Source of the DNA: Bacteroidia bacterium
Lineage (GTDB): Bacteria; Bacteroidota; Bacteroidia; Chitinophagales; Saprospiraceae
NCBI GenBank assembly: GCA_030431945.1
Contig: JAUIIF010000002.1
Location: forward strand, 1 to 32,350
DNA: 32,350 nucleotides
Reading direction: 5' to 3'
Shown here: positions 19,668 to 30,151 of the stretch, in pieces
How positions within the stretch are numbered: position 1 is the first letter of the stretch
Layout: the number at the start of each line of letters is the position of its first letter
The notes under the pieces: model-generated
What the model saw: the letters and a program-made list of their open reading frames with translations, nothing else
Database searches by the model: none
Told to the model about the DNA's origin: nothing
Translations under genes and position numbers: made by a program

Positions 19668-20456
19668 GTGCGGCCTGCCCTCTTTGCCTTATTATTCCTG
19701 GCGTATTCGCTTTTCACCCCCAGCCCTCTGTTTGCTCAGGACCTTGAGCAGGAAGGCGAATATGGTATAGACTGGGGAGGATACCTCTTTGGCATCAAGG
19801 GAGGGCCCAGCCTGGGCAATCAGGATTGGTCCGGGTTGGAAACCGAGCTGTTGCTGGGGTATCACGGTGCCCTTTTTCTGGAGTCCATTCCGGCCCAAGG
19901 CAGGTTCAGCCTCTACGGCCAGCTGGGATACCATTTGCGTGGCAGTAAGATCAGCCGCCGCAGAGCCTTTACCTTTGGCGGCAACCGGGTAACCCTACCG
20001 GCGGATGATTTCCGCTTTCAGAACCTTTCGCTTGCCCTTGGCGCCAAGTCGGTTTTCAATTACACAAGTTTTGCAGACCTCTATTACGTACTGGGGCTGC
20101 GGGTTGATTACAACCTGGATACGAACCTCGATCAATACGACCAATTGGAAGGGGCATTCGGTACGTCTTTTCGCTTAAATTATCCGTTTGAAAGTCCGGA
20201 CTTCATTAATGAGGTGACCTACGGCGCCACTTTCGGCGCCGGCGCCCTGATCCCCATTTCCGAAAACATGAGTGGTTTCATCGAAATTACGGCCCACCCC
20301 GATTTTAATTTTCAGTACAACCAACCACCGCTGGACAACATTATCGACCCCTTTGGCGGTGCCCCCCGGACCATCGGCGCCCGGCAAATCCGCAACTTCA
20401 CGCTTGAAATCAGCTTCGGGCTTCGCTTCCTTCGTAAATGGCGCTATGTCAATTAA
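19668..20456 (+). CDS. Outer membrane beta-barrel protein
   Basis: Signal peptide (LLFLAYSLFTPSPLFAQ), GIKGGPSLGNQDW and alternating beta-strand pattern ending in aromatic-rich FGLRFLRKWRYVN. GTG start. Confidence 0.75.
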   Translation: MRPALFALLFLAYSLFTPSPLFAQDLEQEGEYGIDWGGYLFGIKGGPSLGNQDWSGLETELLLGYHGALFLESIPAQGRFSLYGQLGYHLRGSKISRRRAFTFGGNRVTLPADDFRFQNLSLALGAKSVFNYTSFADLYYVLGLRVDYNLDTNLDQYDQLEGAFGTSFRLNYPFESPDFINEVTYGATFGAGALIPISENMSGFIEITAHPDFNFQYNQPPLDNIIDPFGGAPRTIGARQIRNFTLEISFGLRFLRKWRYVN

Positions 20457-21156
20457 GCGGGAATTACGATCACTTGCCGAGGGGCTGACGACTCTGCTTT
20501 ATCCTCGTCTCTGCCTTAATTGCCGCAGCGTCGTCCGCCAGTCCCAGACCCCTCAGCTTTGCGCTACGTGCCAGGCAGCGTTGGCTTATACCGAACAGTG
20601 GTTGCTTCCGGAAAACGCCCTGACCGACCGCCTGAAGGGCAGACTGCCGCTGACCTTCGGTGCCGCCCTGCTCGCATTTGGAACCGGAACGGTTTGCCAG
20701 CAACTCATCCACGCCCTCAAGTACCATCACCGGCCGGAAATTGGCCTTCAACTGGGGGAGCAGCTGGGAGAAATCCTGGTAAAACAAGCGGTGCTTGCTG
20801 ACCTCCAGGGGATTGTCCCCGTACCCATCCACCCAGATCGACGCCACGACAGAGGGTACAATCAGGCCGAAGAAATAAGCAAGGGCATTGCCCGGGTACT
20901 GGGGAAACCAATGTTTCCGGAAGCCCTGCGCCGAAAAGTATTTAAAGGGTCCCAAACCAGGAAGTCGCGCTTTGAGCGCGTGGAAAACACCCGCGAATCT
21001 TTTGCCGCAGGGAAGGGGGATTTCAGCGACAAGCATCTGCTCCTGGTGGACGACGTGCTGACCACCGGCGCTACCCTCGATTTTTGTGGAAATATATTGT
21101 TGGAGCACCACCCGGGCGTACGGATCAGTATCGCGACCCTGGCCATGGCCACGTAA
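20446..21156 (+). CDS. ComF family protein / phosphoribosyltransferase-like
   Basis: LYPRLCLNCRSVV...CATCQAAL zinc-ribbon-like N-terminus; PVPIHPDRRHDRGYNQAEEISKGIARVLG; LLVDDVLTTGATLDFCGNILLE. ATG at 20446 overlaps the upstream gene by 11 bp. Confidence 0.92.
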   Translation: MSIKRELRSLAEGLTTLLYPRLCLNCRSVVRQSQTPQLCATCQAALAYTEQWLLPENALTDRLKGRLPLTFGAALLAFGTGTVCQQLIHALKYHHRPEIGLQLGEQLGEILVKQAVLADLQGIVPVPIHPDRRHDRGYNQAEEISKGIARVLGKPMFPEALRRKVFKGSQTRKSRFERVENTRESFAAGKGDFSDKHLLLVDDVLTTGATLDFCGNILLEHHPGVRISIATLAMAT

Positions 21157-21179
21157 ACGTGCAGCATTCAGCAGATTAG

Positions 21180-22766
<1,587 letters not shown>

Positions 22767-22804
22767 CCGGGCGTGAGCTTTGCTTTGCTCCTCCTGCTTA
22801 GCTT

Positions 22805-22858
22805 GTACCCGCGGCCGCGCCTCCACTTCCAGTAAATGGCGGGCGCGGACGCGGGTGC
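22805..22858. repeat. Inverted pair of diverged dispersed-element cores (copies I and H)
   Basis: GTACCCGCGGCCGCGCC (22805..22821) and GGCGCGGACGCGGGTGC (22842..22858): 17-bp arms with 2 mismatches and a 20-nt loop; each core differs from the consensus at 2 positions. Confidence 0.7.
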
Positions 22859-22918
22859 AGGGCACAGGGTAAGAAGCAAGCCCCTCACCACCGCAATCTT
22901 TGTTTACCTTAGCCGCCC

Positions 22919-24028
22919 ATGTCGCTATCCTTACTCGTTGTCAGTGATTATCGGGACAGCCGTAATGCTGTCCGCCCCGAAGGCCGCTGGTTTATTGGCC
23001 TGATCCGGGATTTCGGCTATTCGATCACGCTGATGACCCCCCGGGAGGGCGCCAGCTACCTGGAAGAACTGGAGGCTGCGGGGGTGCGGATCATCGACTG
23101 GCATCCGGCGACAAAATTCGGCAAGGCCGACCGGGAAGGCATCCGTGCCGAACTCGAGGCGCACCATTACGATCTGCTCCACCTCTTCAACAATAAAAGT
23201 ATTGTCTCCGGAATCCGGGCAGCTAAAGGGTGGCCCGGTAAAGTGCTTACCTACCGCGGCTATACCGGGAACATTCACTGGTGGGACCCAGGCGCCTATT
23301 TTCAGCACCTGAGCAGCCGCGTAGACGGGATCATCTGCGTCAGCCAGGCCGTTAAGGAAAGTTTTGACCGGCTGCCGCGCTTTGATCGTAGTAAAACCCT
23401 CGTCGTCGGTAAAGGCCACGACCCCGCCTGGTACGCCAGGATTAACCCCGGCAACCTGGAGGAGCTTTTCGGGATCGGTCCCGAAAAAACCACCATCATC
23501 GTCATCGCCAACGCCCGGCGGATGAAGGGGATGGACTACCTCGGCACGGCCATCCGGCGTTTGCCGCCGGAACTGAACCTCCATTTCCTGTTCGTAGGCC
23601 GGGGCCTGGATACGCCGGAACTGGAATCTGACCTGGCCGACAGTTACTACAGTCATGAATACACTTTTGCCGGGTTCCGGGAAGATGTGCTTGAGCTACT
23701 GGCCGCGGCCGATGTAAGCCTGCTGCCCAGTGTGAAGGGGGAGGGCCTCAGCAAGGTTTTACTCGAAAGTATGTTCCTCGGCCGGCCCACCGTCATGACC
23801 GACATCGGGGGCAACCAGGGCCTGGGCATTGACGGCGAAACGGCGCTGATCGTTCCCGCCCGCAGTGACGAAGCCCTGACGCAGGCCATGACTCGTCTGG
23901 CCCAAGACCATGCCTTGCGCCAGCGCCTGGGGCTGGCCGGCAAAGCCTACATTTCTGAAAAATACCATGCTGACCGGACCGTAAAGGACCTGGACGCGGC
24001 TTACCGAACGGTTTTAGCAAGGGATTAG
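22919..24028 (+). CDS. Glycosyltransferase family 4-like protein
   Basis: DGIICVSQAVKESF ... VIANARRMKGMDYLGTAIRRLP ... FLFVGRGLDTPEL ... AADVSLLPSVKGEGLSKVLLESMFLGRPTVMTDIGGNQGL. Confidence 0.92.
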   Translation: MSLSLLVVSDYRDSRNAVRPEGRWFIGLIRDFGYSITLMTPREGASYLEELEAAGVRIIDWHPATKFGKADREGIRAELEAHHYDLLHLFNNKSIVSGIRAAKGWPGKVLTYRGYTGNIHWWDPGAYFQHLSSRVDGIICVSQAVKESFDRLPRFDRSKTLVVGKGHDPAWYARINPGNLEELFGIGPEKTTIIVIANARRMKGMDYLGTAIRRLPPELNLHFLFVGRGLDTPELESDLADSYYSHEYTFAGFREDVLELLAAADVSLLPSVKGEGLSKVLLESMFLGRPTVMTDIGGNQGLGIDGETALIVPARSDEALTQAMTRLAQDHALRQRLGLAGKAYISEKYHADRTVKDLDAAYRTVLARD

Positions 24029-24095
24029 CGAACGCTTCGAACGCGAAATCCCTTACTGTTTCCTATCTTTCCCTCGACTTATCTAATCTACGTTC

Positions 24096-24863
24096 ATGCA
24101 AATCAAACAACTAGGCCTCGCTGCTGCCCTGCTCTTGCTGGCAGCTTGTGGCGACTCAAGTACGGCAACCACCGACTCTTCCGCTGCCGCGATACCGCCG
24201 CCACCGCCACCGGTCATCGCAGAAGATGGGGAGTGGACGCCTCTTTTCAACGGCAACGACCTTACGGGCTGGCATACTTACGGTAAAGAAGGCGTAGGTG
24301 CTGCCTGGAAAGTAAAACACGGAGAAATCTACCTCGACGTAGCAAACAAAGACGGTTGGCAGGCGGAGGGAGGTGGAGACATCGTAACGGACGAAGCCTA
24401 CGGCAATTACGAACTGGAACTGGAATGGAAAATTGGTGAATGCGGCAACAGCGGCATCATTTACAACATCGTCGAAAAAGCCGACTACCCCTACCCCTGG
24501 CTTACCGGCCCGGAAATGCAGGTGCTGGACAACACCTGCCACCCCGACGCCAAGATCGTCACCCACCGAGCCGGCGACCTCTACGACTTCATTTCCGTTA
24601 AAGAGGAAAATGTGCGTCCGGCCGGCGAGTGGAACCAGGTGAGACTTGTCGTCACTGACGGGAGGGTCGAACACTGGCTGAATGGCCAAAAACAAGTCGA
24701 GTACGTCAATAAAGGCCCGGAATGGGAGGCCATGATCGACGACTCCAAATTCAAGGACTACGACTCCTTTGGGATGTCCACTTCCGGTAAAATCTCCCTG
24801 CAGGATCACGGCGACGCCGTCTGGTTCCGTAATATTCGAATCCGGGAACTGGGCGCAGAGTAG
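24096..24863 (+). CDS. DUF1080 (3-keto-disaccharide hydrolase-type) lipoprotein
   Basis: Lipobox LLLAACGD; EWTPLFNGNDLTGWHTYGKEG ... NYELELEWKIGECGNSGIIYNIVEKADYPYPWLTGPEMQVLDN. Confidence 0.92.
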   Translation: MQIKQLGLAAALLLLAACGDSSTATTDSSAAAIPPPPPPVIAEDGEWTPLFNGNDLTGWHTYGKEGVGAAWKVKHGEIYLDVANKDGWQAEGGGDIVTDEAYGNYELELEWKIGECGNSGIIYNIVEKADYPYPWLTGPEMQVLDNTCHPDAKIVTHRAGDLYDFISVKEENVRPAGEWNQVRLVVTDGRVEHWLNGQKQVEYVNKGPEWEAMIDDSKFKDYDSFGMSTSGKISLQDHGDAVWFRNIRIRELGAE

Positions 24864-24934
24864 TGAGGTAGCCGGGTAGCATTGGTGACGGCTAGTTGCC
24901 GGTCACGTGCGTTACTACCCATCGACCAGACTAT

Positions 24935-24966
24935 CACACTCCCCAACTTCCACACACCCCAACTTC
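24935..24966 (+). repeat. Two tandem 16-bp units upstream of the MFS gene
   Basis: CACACTCCCCAACTTC / CACACACCCCAACTTC (15/16 identical), followed by a degenerate ACACTCCATCTTC. Confidence 0.6.
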
Positions 24967-24998
24967 ACTAACACTCCATCTTCTAAAAGCTTACCCTC

Positions 24999-26279
24999 AT
25001 GTCTACTACCGCGACTAAAACGTTCGCAGACGTACCCGCTAACCGGGACCGACTTTTCCTGGCCAGTTGTTTTGCCCTTATCGTAACGTCCATGACCTTC
25101 GCCATTCGCGCAGGTATTCTCGGTAACCTTGCTACTGACTTTGGCTTATCGGATGCGCAACTCGGCTGGGTCAACTCCATGGCGTTTTACGGCTTCCCAC
25201 TTGCCATGCTGGTGGGGGGTGCCATTTACAACTCCGTAGGGCCTAAGGTACTCCTGTGGCTGGCGTTCATCAGCCACGTACTGGGCCTGGTGCTCACCAT
25301 GACAGCCGGCGGCTTCTGGGGGCTCATCATTTCTACTTTCCTGATTGGCTTTGCCAATGGCTCGGTGGAAGCAGCGTGTAACCCGCTGATTGCGGACATG
25401 TACCCCGATAAGCAAACGGAGATGCTGAACAAGTTCCACGTCTGGTTCCCCGGCGGTCTGGTTATCGGCTCCCTGATTGCCTTCTTCATTGGCGACAGCG
25501 TCTCCTGGCAAACCCTGATTGCCACCATGTTTATCCCAACGGCCATCTACGGCTTCCTCATCCTGGGGCAGAAATTCCCGAAGGGTGACAACATTGTCAG
25601 CGATACCGGTGAAAACATCAAAGGAATTCTTACGCCGCTATTCATCATTATGGCCCTGATTATGACGATGACGGCCACCACGGAATTCGGTGCTACACAG
25701 TGGGTGGAGCGCATCCTGGGTAACGCCGGTGCAAATGCGATGATCCTCCTGGCCATGACGGCAGGCATCATGGCGGCAGGACGATACTTTGCCGGACCAC
25801 TCATTCACAGTTTCAACGCTGCGGGCGTACTGATCGGCTCGGCGGTACTGGCCTGTATCGGTCTGTTTATGCTCAGTATGGTTACCGGGCCGATGGTTTA
25901 CGTAGGCACGGCCATCTTCGCGCTTGGTATTTGTTACTTCTGGCCAACCATGCTCGGCTTTACGGCGGAGAACCTGCCGAAGTCCGGTGCCTTCGGTCTT
26001 TCCCTCATCGGCGGCGCGGGCATGCTTGGTGCCGGTATCTGGAACCCGATCATCGGCGGCTGGATCGATAGCGGCCGTGAAACGGCCATTGCTGCCGGTC
26101 TTTCCGGTGACGCTGCCGAGCTGGCCACCGGCCAGGCGACCCTGGGGAACATTGCCATTTTCCCCGGCATCCTCATCTTTGTTTTCATCGGTCTTTATTT
26201 TTACATGAAGAACCGTACACCGGCCGATGAGGCGGTACTTAACCCCGATGCCATGTCCGCACCGGGTTCTGCGCGGTAA
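24999..26279 (+). CDS. MFS transporter
   Basis: 426 aa with about 12 hydrophobic segments; GFANGSVEAACNPLIADMYPDKQTEMLNKFHVWFPGGLVIGSL. Confidence 0.92.
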   Translation: MSTTATKTFADVPANRDRLFLASCFALIVTSMTFAIRAGILGNLATDFGLSDAQLGWVNSMAFYGFPLAMLVGGAIYNSVGPKVLLWLAFISHVLGLVLTMTAGGFWGLIISTFLIGFANGSVEAACNPLIADMYPDKQTEMLNKFHVWFPGGLVIGSLIAFFIGDSVSWQTLIATMFIPTAIYGFLILGQKFPKGDNIVSDTGENIKGILTPLFIIMALIMTMTATTEFGATQWVERILGNAGANAMILLAMTAGIMAAGRYFAGPLIHSFNAAGVLIGSAVLACIGLFMLSMVTGPMVYVGTAIFALGICYFWPTMLGFTAENLPKSGAFGLSLIGGAGMLGAGIWNPIIGGWIDSGRETAIAAGLSGDAAELATGQATLGNIAIFPGILIFVFIGLYFYMKNRTPADEAVLNPDAMSAPGSAR

Positions 26280-26300
26280 ACGATCTGTCCGCAGTAAGGC

Positions 26301-26341
26301 ACAACGCCCGCTCTCCGCCCGGAGGGCGGGCGTTGTCTTTT
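26301..26341 (+). terminator. Rho-independent terminator after the MFS gene
   Basis: ACAACGCCCGC...GCGGGCGTTGT perfect 11-bp outer stem, inner CTCC/GGAG, then CTTTTA. Confidence 0.8.
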
Positions 26342-26395
26342 ACCCCTGGTGGTTCACCCCGGTAAGCGGTAAGCCGGCTTCTTAGCTTGCCGGCA

Positions 26396-27295
26396 TTATT
26401 TTTTTGCGATGGCTGCCAGCGCTTTGCGCCTGGTCAGTACCCGTTTCATTCCGGCATAGCCAAAAACGGCCAGGATAATTACCGCTGTTCCCCAGTAAAA
26501 GCGGGGCGTTAGTTCCTCGGCATCGTTCAACAGAAAATAAGCGAGGGCAATACCGTACACCGGCTCCAGGTTGACCGTCAGGTTGGCGGCGAAGGCGGAG
26601 AGCTTTGTTAAAGTCCGCAGGAAGAGGTAATTGGTGAAGGTGGTACAGAGCGCGGCCAGGACGATGAGCAGCAGCCAGTCCTTCGGCGTCGGCCAGAATG
26701 CGCCGCCCAGAAAAGGGAGCACGGGGGTGAGGAAAAGGGCCCCGGCCGTCATTTCGATGAACGTGATTCGAAATGGATCGGCTTTTTCCACGTAGCGTTT
26801 ATTGAAGGACGTAAAAATCGCTACCAGTAAGGCGGAAAGTAAACCGACCAGGATACCGGGCGTCATGGAGGCATCTACCCCATCCACGATCAGCCAGATG
26901 CCGGGCAAAATAAAAGCACCGAGCAGAAGTTCGTACCACAGGAATTTCCGCCCCGTAATCCAGGGCTCGACGATGCTGGAGAAGAGGGAGGTAGTGGCCA
27001 TGCAAATAAGTCCGACACTGGCATTGGCCAGCTTGATGGCTCCGTAAAACGTAACCCAGTGCACGGCAACAATGCAGCCCAGACCGGCAAAGATCAGGGC
27101 CTGACGACGGCCAACTTCCCGTAGTATTCGGCCGATCTTCACGAAAGCCAGGAGGCTGATGCTGGTCAGCAACACCCTCCACCAAACCAGGGTGACGGCG
27201 GACAGGGAAATCAGGTCCCCCAGAATAGCCGTAAATCCCCAAAGGAAAACGGCAAGGTGGAGTTCCGCGTAAGCGCGGGATTCGGAGTAAGCCAA
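26396..27295 (-). CDS. EamA/DMT family transporter
   Basis: 299 aa hydrophobic, two EamA-like halves (LHLAVFLWGFTAILGDLISLSAVTLVWWRVL ... LTVNLEPVYGIALAYFLLNDAEELTPRFYWGTAVIILAVFG). Confidence 0.9.
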   Translation of the reverse strand: MAYSESRAYAELHLAVFLWGFTAILGDLISLSAVTLVWWRVLLTSISLLAFVKIGRILREVGRRQALIFAGLGCIVAVHWVTFYGAIKLANASVGLICMATTSLFSSIVEPWITGRKFLWYELLLGAFILPGIWLIVDGVDASMTPGILVGLLSALLVAIFTSFNKRYVEKADPFRITFIEMTAGALFLTPVLPFLGGAFWPTPKDWLLLIVLAALCTTFTNYLFLRTLTKLSAFAANLTVNLEPVYGIALAYFLLNDAEELTPRFYWGTAVIILAVFGYAGMKRVLTRRKALAAIAKK

Positions 27296-27404
27296 AGTGT
27301 AATGAATAGGTAGTGAATAGTGGGCTGCGGGTTAAGCAGCTACTGCCAACGTCACGGGCAAATATCGGAAGCAATTGGTTGGGACGGGCAGAAACCTGCG
27401 GCAC

Positions 27405-27442
27405 AAAAAAACAGGTCGCTCTCTTGGAAGAACGACCTGTTT
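27405..27442 (-). terminator. Rho-independent terminator downstream of rnr
   Basis: Minus strand AAACAGGTCG...CGACCTGTTT stem followed by a T-tract. Confidence 0.8.
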
Positions 27443-27493
27443 ATAGAAAGCTATTGGGTCAGCGACGACACTACCGTCTGTAGTACCGGCAAC

Positions 27494-29845
27494 TTATTTC
27501 CGCTTACGCGGCGTCCGTTGCTTGCGGGCCGGAGCGGAGCTCCGGGATTTGGCCTTTCCCCCACTGCTCTTCCGAGGTCCTTTCCCGGCACCTGCGGCCG
27601 CGCCCCCTGAAGATTTGTTACCGCCGGAGCGCCGCCGGTGGTTCCCCCCCTGGGCCGGAGCCTCTTCTCCGTGAATTTTCAGGACTTTCACCAACGCCAT
27701 ATCTATCCGACGCCGTTCCAGATCCACATCTTCGATTCGTACGCGCAGCTGGTCCCCCATTTTAAGGGTTTTTCCGGTTTTACGACCAGTGATGGATAGT
27801 TTCCCTGACCCAATGTCGTAAGGCTCATCCATCTCTGCGTAAGTGATCATGCCTTCTACGTAGTTCTCCGTGAGTTCCACAAATACGCCGAAGTCGGCCA
27901 GGCCATTAATGATCCCGTCGTACTCTTCGCCGACGTTATCCAGCATGAATTCCGTTTGCTTGTACTTGATGGATTCGCGCTCTGCCGTTACGGCTTTACG
28001 TTCCTGGGCCGAGATGTGCTTACAGACTTCCTCCAGCTTCATTGGGTTTGCCTTGTAAAGGCTTCCCTTTTCCAGGTTAGCGTGCAGAATCCGGTGGACG
28101 AGTACGTCCGCATAACGGCGAATCGGACTCGTAAAGTGGGTATAATTTTCGAACCCCAGGCCATAGTGGCCGATGTTCTCCGTTGTGTAAGTCGCTTTGG
28201 CCATCGTACGGATAGCGATCGGGGCGATCATTTTCACCAGGGGGTCTTCGTCGGCCTTGCTCAGCAATTCGTTGTAGCTCTTAGCGATTGTTTCCGGAGA
28301 GCGCAGGTCCATTTTATAACCAAGTGCCTCGGCAAACATGGCCAGTTCTTCCACCTTCTCCATGTTCGGTTCGTCGTGGACCCGGAAGACAAAGGGGATG
28401 AGTTCCTTCAACCGTTCCGCTTTCTTCACCATGTAGGTCGCCACTTCCTGGTTAGCCAGGAGCATGAAGTCCTCGATGAGCATATTGGTCTCAATACGGT
28501 CTTTGATGTAGACTTCGAGCGGCGTACCGTCTTCGTCCAGCTTGAAGCGCACCTCATTGGAGTTGAAGTCAATGGAACCGCTCTTGAAACGCTTCTTGCG
28601 CAGCGTTTTGGAAATTTTGTGCAGCTGGAAGAGTTCGTCCCGGAAGTCTCCCTTGCCGGTATCCAGTACTTCCTGGGCTTCTTCGTAGGTGAAGCGGCGA
28701 TCGGAGTGGGTTACCGTCCGGCCGAACCAACGTTTCCGGATTTGGAAGGACTTGGGGTCCATGGTGAAGACGGCGCTGAAGGTCAGCTTATCTTCGTTAG
28801 GGCGCAGGGAACACAGCTCGTTGGAGATACGCTCCGGCAGCATCGGACAAACCCGGTCAACGAGGTAAACGCTGGTGGTCCTTTCGGCAGCTTCGCGGTC
28901 CAGGGCACTTCCCGGTTTTACGTAGTGGCTGACGTCGGCAATGTGGATACCGACCTCGATCTGGCCGTTTTCCAGGGTTTGGATGGACAGGGCATCGTCA
29001 AAATCCTTCGCCGTCAGCGGGTCAATGGTGAACGTAGTCACGTCCCGCATATCGCGGCGGATGTTGATTTCCTGGGGGCTGATCTTTCCGGGCAGCGCTT
29101 CGCTTTCCCGGATAACGTCTTCGGGGAAGGTAATCTGGAAACCGTTATTGATCAGAATCGTCTGCATTTCGATTTCCGAGGTACCTTCTTCACCGAGGAC
29201 GGCCGTCAGGGTACCGGAGAGCTGCTTAAAGCGATTGGGTTCCCAATTGTCGATGCGGACCACGACTTTTTCGTTGGTCTGTGCACCAAGGTTTTCGGAC
29301 CGGTGCACGGCCACCAGAAGTTTTGGCGCACCGACCTGGTCGACTTCCACCTCGGCGTACTTAGGGTATTCCTTGTAGGTGCCGACAAAATGAGTGATGC
29401 TGCGTTCGAGCACTTCCGTTACCTCACCTTCCGGCTTCCGGCGGCGGGTTGGTGTCCAATACCGGACTTTTACCTTGTCGCCATCCTGGGCGGAGCCCAG
29501 GCGGCTGCCGGGTACGAAGATGTCGTCTCCGTCGCCGTCTACGACGATGTAGGCATCTCCCGTACGGGTTTTGTCTACGCGCCCCTCGAGGTAATCGGAG
29601 GAGGTTTTCTGCCGGAAATCCCGGGCAATCTGAAACTTATAATTGTCAGTAGCGCGGACGGTGCCGGCTTTTTCCAGGCTTTGCAGGGCGGAGAGCACGC
29701 TGTCCTGGCTATTTTTCACTTTCAGCTTTCGAATCAGCTGCTTGGGGTTGTACTGTTTACTATCGTTTTGCTTCAGTTCTTTGAGGATGGCGCGTTCTAA
29801 ATCGCGCGCCTTGAGCTTAGTGCCCTTAATCTTATTTCTAGACAT
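27494..29845 (-). CDS. rnr: Ribonuclease R
   Basis: MSRNKIKGTKLKARDLERAILKEL...; RNB motif TIDPLTAKDFDDALSI, HIADVSHYVKPGSALDREA, YTHFTSPIRRYADVLVHRIL, S1 domain EEYDGIINGLADFGVFVEL, basic C-terminal tail. ATG at 29845 preferred to the longer ORF start. Confidence 0.95.
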   Translation of the reverse strand: MSRNKIKGTKLKARDLERAILKELKQNDSKQYNPKQLIRKLKVKNSQDSVLSALQSLEKAGTVRATDNYKFQIARDFRQKTSSDYLEGRVDKTRTGDAYIVVDGDGDDIFVPGSRLGSAQDGDKVKVRYWTPTRRRKPEGEVTEVLERSITHFVGTYKEYPKYAEVEVDQVGAPKLLVAVHRSENLGAQTNEKVVVRIDNWEPNRFKQLSGTLTAVLGEEGTSEIEMQTILINNGFQITFPEDVIRESEALPGKISPQEINIRRDMRDVTTFTIDPLTAKDFDDALSIQTLENGQIEVGIHIADVSHYVKPGSALDREAAERTTSVYLVDRVCPMLPERISNELCSLRPNEDKLTFSAVFTMDPKSFQIRKRWFGRTVTHSDRRFTYEEAQEVLDTGKGDFRDELFQLHKISKTLRKKRFKSGSIDFNSNEVRFKLDEDGTPLEVYIKDRIETNMLIEDFMLLANQEVATYMVKKAERLKELIPFVFRVHDEPNMEKVEELAMFAEALGYKMDLRSPETIAKSYNELLSKADEDPLVKMIAPIAIRTMAKATYTTENIGHYGLGFENYTHFTSPIRRYADVLVHRILHANLEKGSLYKANPMKLEEVCKHISAQERKAVTAERESIKYKQTEFMLDNVGEEYDGIINGLADFGVFVELTENYVEGMITYAEMDEPYDIGSGKLSITGRKTGKTLKMGDQLRVRIEDVDLERRRIDMALVKVLKIHGEEAPAQGGNHRRRSGGNKSSGGAAAGAGKGPRKSSGGKAKSRSSAPARKQRTPRKRK
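27588..27604 (-). repeat. Copy B of dispersed element in the rnr 3' end (exact)
   Basis: Plus strand GCACCTGCGGCCGCGCC; encodes GAAAGAGKG in the RNase R C-terminal tail. Confidence 0.85.
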
Positions 29846-29983
29846 GTTATGCTGGGTGGTTCCGCCGCCCCTTTGGCTGGCGGGCCGCCGGGTATCGGCG
29901 GGCTTTGGTTTGGGGTATTTGGTATCTTTTATTCGAGAGGTGTAACAAGGCATCTTACTGAAAAGTTCTGTTTGGTGGAATTG

Positions 29984-30000
29984 GGCGCGGCCGCAGGTGC
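29984..30000 (+). repeat. Copy C of dispersed element (exact)
   Basis: GGCGCGGCCGCAGGTGC followed by AGGGAAGG; between divergent rnr and the oxidoreductase gene. Confidence 0.85.
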
Positions 30001-30151
30001 AGGGAAGGGGGATTTGCAGCAGCGTTTGGGACATCAGGATGGCCGGCAAACAGATTGGTGCTGTTTTTCGTACGTTCTTTGCCGTAGGGAAGACGGAACG
30101 ATGCCCGTCCCCGGTAAAAAGTCATCCCTAACCCGTCGTACCTTCGCCACC

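Noticed and set aside
27956-29800. 614-aa plus-strand ORF opposite rnr
   Set aside because: Shadow ORF antisense to a clear RNase R gene; no recognisable domain.
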